A stretch of DNA of 64,000 bases from Glandiceps talaboti. Lineage: Eukaryota > Hemichordata > Enteropneusta > Spengelidae. The DNA lies in the NCBI RefSeq assembly GCF_964340395.1, contig NC_135554.1, positions 18,511,092 to 18,575,091 on the forward strand. The letters run 5' to 3'. The first letter of the stretch is position 1. Every line of letters starts with the position of its first letter. Below the pieces are notes generated by a model. It did no database searches, was not told the DNA's origin, and saw only the letters and a list, made by a program, of their open reading frames with translations. This document shows positions 61,217-64,000 of this stretch, piece by piece. A program made the translations under genes and the position numbers.

Positions 61217-63014
61217 CTGAAAAAGCAAAGATGAAGCATTGTAAGAAGGGAAGGGACAGTATTCATTCGTGGTCTTAAAAGGGATATTTACGGAAAGAGG
61301 GGGGGGGGGGTATCCAGACTATAAAAATTAATAAAAATTTGGTGCTATTAATAAATCTTTATTCAAGTTACTGTGAGTCTATAGACCGTCGGCTGATTTG
61401 AGAGAAAACTTGTGAACGAGGAATGGTACGGTCTGGTGACAGGTACCCAAATAATACCACTGTGTGACATAATCGATACGTAACGGGTCAACTATTTTGT
61501 TGACAACATACCTAATAAACACGATTGCTGTTAATATTCCAATCTAAAATCGTTTACGATAAACCAACAAGCTTGCACTATGCGAAAAGTCATATTTGAC
61601 CATGTCTTTCCACCGGGATATATCATGAGTAGGGGATGTGCAAATGTGGTGAGTATGAAACGAAGTTTTCCCTTTGCGTTAATTTAACTCCTGTAATCTC
61701 TCAGGCCCCTTTGGGCTGTAGACAGTCAAAAGTGGCACTGCGTCTCGTATTACCTTTGGACAGAGCTGGTAGGGTAAGTGTACATGTAATTGAGTAAAGG
61801 TGGATAAATTGAACTTTTCGTGTGGTGAATTACAAAAAGGAAAGAATGAAATTCACACTTAATATAGACAGACTAATCTAATGTGATTCATTAACAATGC
61901 CTTGCCACTATGCACAGATGACGTCTTCTGTTAGCAAGATTTGTTTCTATTTAAAAAAAACCCACCTATCTTAGAGAAGCGGTGTGATGATGCACGATTG
62001 CACGATGCATGATTAGCAAATCATTTTCTAGATTTTCTACCCCCTCCCCCTTAGCATAAATACAGTTAAGATAAAATCATCATCACTTCAAACTGTGTAA
62101 GATAAAACCCAATTACCTACACGCAGAGCAGTGATTTACAAAGGTTATAACAAACAAGCAGCTACAGTTTAAAGGTTTTAGAATTAAACTCCCGATCTGT
62201 TTTGGACGTCGATCTTCATCAGAATGACGAACTCCATAGTGACAACCGACCAGTAGGTAAATGCTAAAAAGGATGAATTGCTTGTCAGCTATAACTTTTG
62301 TAAATCATTTGATCTACCAATCTGTTGAACATATTTAGAAACACAAATCAGGTTTTATCTGATATGTAGTATCAGAATAGAGAACTTTATGTCATGTTAA
62401 TAACCTTAATTACGTTGTTTGGTGACAACTCTCAGACAATAGGCTGTTTTGTGTTCACCGTACACTATCATCAATGCCAGTAAGAGATTATTTCCATACC
62501 ACCATTACCACAGCCATCTGGAAATGTGTGCTCAGAACGGCTTTTTATGGGTGGATAATTAAAAATGATTTTGAATATTAGGGACGGTCACTGGATGTGT
62601 TCTTTACAGAATGTCACGATCATTGGGTAGGATTCAGTATTCATGGAATAGGTTGCATACAGATGCTGATGAAAGACTTACTTATTCAGTCAACGAAAAC
62701 CACATATTGTTTTCAAATTATCTAAATGAACAGAATTCTTTCACAAATGGATTGAGTGATGGAAATGTAAAGTTGTCCTCAGTCGACTAATCAAAGACGT
62801 TGGAGAACACTTATCCAACGTTTCATGAGTGAACAGTCCAATATTGGTTTTCAAGGATGAAACCGCCAGGGTGGTCGCGCTGTTCTGATTTCATGATCGA
62901 TCTGCAATTTATACTACAAGCAAGACTAACATATCAACGTATTGCTACTTGTAAACATACAGTACAAAATGTCATACGTATACGATCGTAAAAATATAAA
63001 CTTTCTACAGATAC
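61217..63014 (-). other. Copy 2 intron A-B, noncoding
   Basis: Parts resemble the corresponding copy 1 intron (GAAACCGCC..GGTCGCGCTG near 62870 against 56175; ATAGACCGTC near 61381 against 56015). No exon is seen. Contains a poly-G tract near 61300. Confidence 0.5.
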
Positions 63015-63044
63015 CTGACAGGTTCTTCAGGAAATGTCTCCGTT
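63015..63044 (-). CDS. Copy 2 microexon A2 (30 nt)
   Basis: Identical over all 30 bases to A1, with the same TTTCAG acceptor and GTATCTGTAG donor. A 4-bp length difference lies about 35-50 bp upstream of the exon, which argues that sequence beyond the acceptor is not coding. Confidence 0.45.
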
Positions 63045-63484
63045 CTGAAATACTGGTAGACACTGATACGGTAGGTATATAGACAAATGCTGATCACGAA
63101 ATAAAGACTTCTGTGTACATAATCTGATAAAATATTATCTTTATGCAAAATACAAGTAAACTCTTACCCAATCATTCCGCATACGTAATTTAGGGTGATA
63201 ACAGTTAATGTAATGACTATAGACAATAACGTATTGTTACACCCAGTACCAGGACAACGGTAGGTTGACTGAACATTAGACATCGTGGTATAGTTAAATA
63301 CAGTGTCAGTGAACCAATGATAAGTATACAATTAAACTATTAAAATATGTTTCATTTGTGATTTCAACGTCAGATAGATTTTTCCTAAATGAGACTTACA
63401 CATAATGTTATTTCTTTTAATTGTATTGTTGATTATATTGAAATAGTCAATGTCACTAAATAAACCTATATACATTGCATTCTA

Positions 63485-64000
63485 GTATTCGTCTCCTTTG
63501 TCTAGTGTAGTCGAGCCTAGTCCAGTCTAATCTCGTCTAGTGCAGTACAGTCTAGTCTAGTCTAGTCTAGTCATGTCTAGTGTCATCTACTCTACTCTAA
63601 TCTTGGCTAGTCTGGTCGAGTGCAGTACAGTCTATTCTAGTCTCGCATAGTCTACTCTAGTCTATTCTAGTCTCGTCTAGCCTACTTTTGTCTAGTCTAG
63701 TCCCGACTGGTCAATTCAAGTGTAGTGTAGTGTAGTGCAGTGCAGTGCAGTGCAGTGCAGTGTAGTGTAGTGTAGTGTAGTGTAGTGTAGTGTAGTGTAG
63801 TGTAGTGTTGTGCAGTGCAGTCTAGTCTAGTCTTAGACTAGTATAGTCTAGTTTATTGTATTGTATTGTATTGTATTGTATTGTGTTGTGTTGTATTGTA
63901 TTGTATTGTATTGTATTGTATTGTATTGTATTGTATTGTATTGTATTGTATTGTATTGTATTGTAGTGTAGTGTAGTGTATTGTAGTGTAGTGTAGTGTT
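63485..64000. repeat. Pentanucleotide satellite (TAGTC/TAGTG/TATTG)n, copy 2
   Basis: The array begins with GTCTA-type units, passes through GTGCA/GTGTA blocks and ends in a homogeneous TTGTA block that runs off the window. Confidence 0.9.

Overview
This is a window of animal nuclear DNA. It is AT-rich, has long introns with GT..AG boundaries, and contains non-LTR retrotransposon sequence, foldback elements and many microsatellites. Nothing resembles a bacterial operon, phage or organelle. The palindrome-rich words TACATGTA / ACATGTAC occur everywhere. An invertebrate such as a hemichordate, echinoderm, lancelet or mollusc fits, but I cannot name the species.

The window is dominated by one plus-strand gene, assembled here from 16 exons between 12222 and 49445 with every splice phase compatible. 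The N terminus (MKKRKEL), the GLVWM membrane segment, the long coiled coil, the ISLPG motif and the C-terminal EF-hands identify it as an EFCAB14 (EF-hand domain protein 14) orthologue. It predicts 904 residues, far longer than the roughly 500 of the vertebrate protein, because three WAP four-disulfide-core domains and a Pro/Asn/Lys-rich tail follow the EF-hands. Each WAP domain sits on its own phase 1-1 exon. The architecture reads: cytosolic N terminus, one membrane span, luminal or extracellular coiled coil, EF-hands, WAP x3. A promoter-like region with CCAAT boxes and a CRE lies at about 11640-12221, and a long 3'UTR probably ends near 52540.

Upstream, at 6678-6886, is a lone exon coding for a membrane span plus the start of a coiled coil. 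It resembles EFCAB14 exon 2 and has identical splice phases. It may be an alternative N-terminal exon or part of a neighbouring paralogous gene.

Intron 8 holds a nearly intact CR1/L2-like non-LTR retrotransposon (PHD fingers, AP endonuclease, reverse transcriptase, 2A-like motif) broken by one in-frame stop.

From about 53.4 kb to the end, two tandemly duplicated minus-strand genes of unknown function lie tail-to-tail with EFCAB14. Each has matching exons A, B, C and D with conserved phases. Exons C and D encode two small cysteine-rich, probably zinc-binding modules. The duplicated unit also carries a pentanucleotide satellite upstream (56.8-57.1 kb and 63.5-64.0 kb). Copy 2 has additionally received a retrotransposon 3' fragment and a nested palindrome between exons C and D.

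The rest (1-6.6 kb, 7-11.6 kb, the 16-kb intron 2 and most other introns) is noncoding sequence with small foldback repeats, a tRNA-derived SINE and simple repeats.
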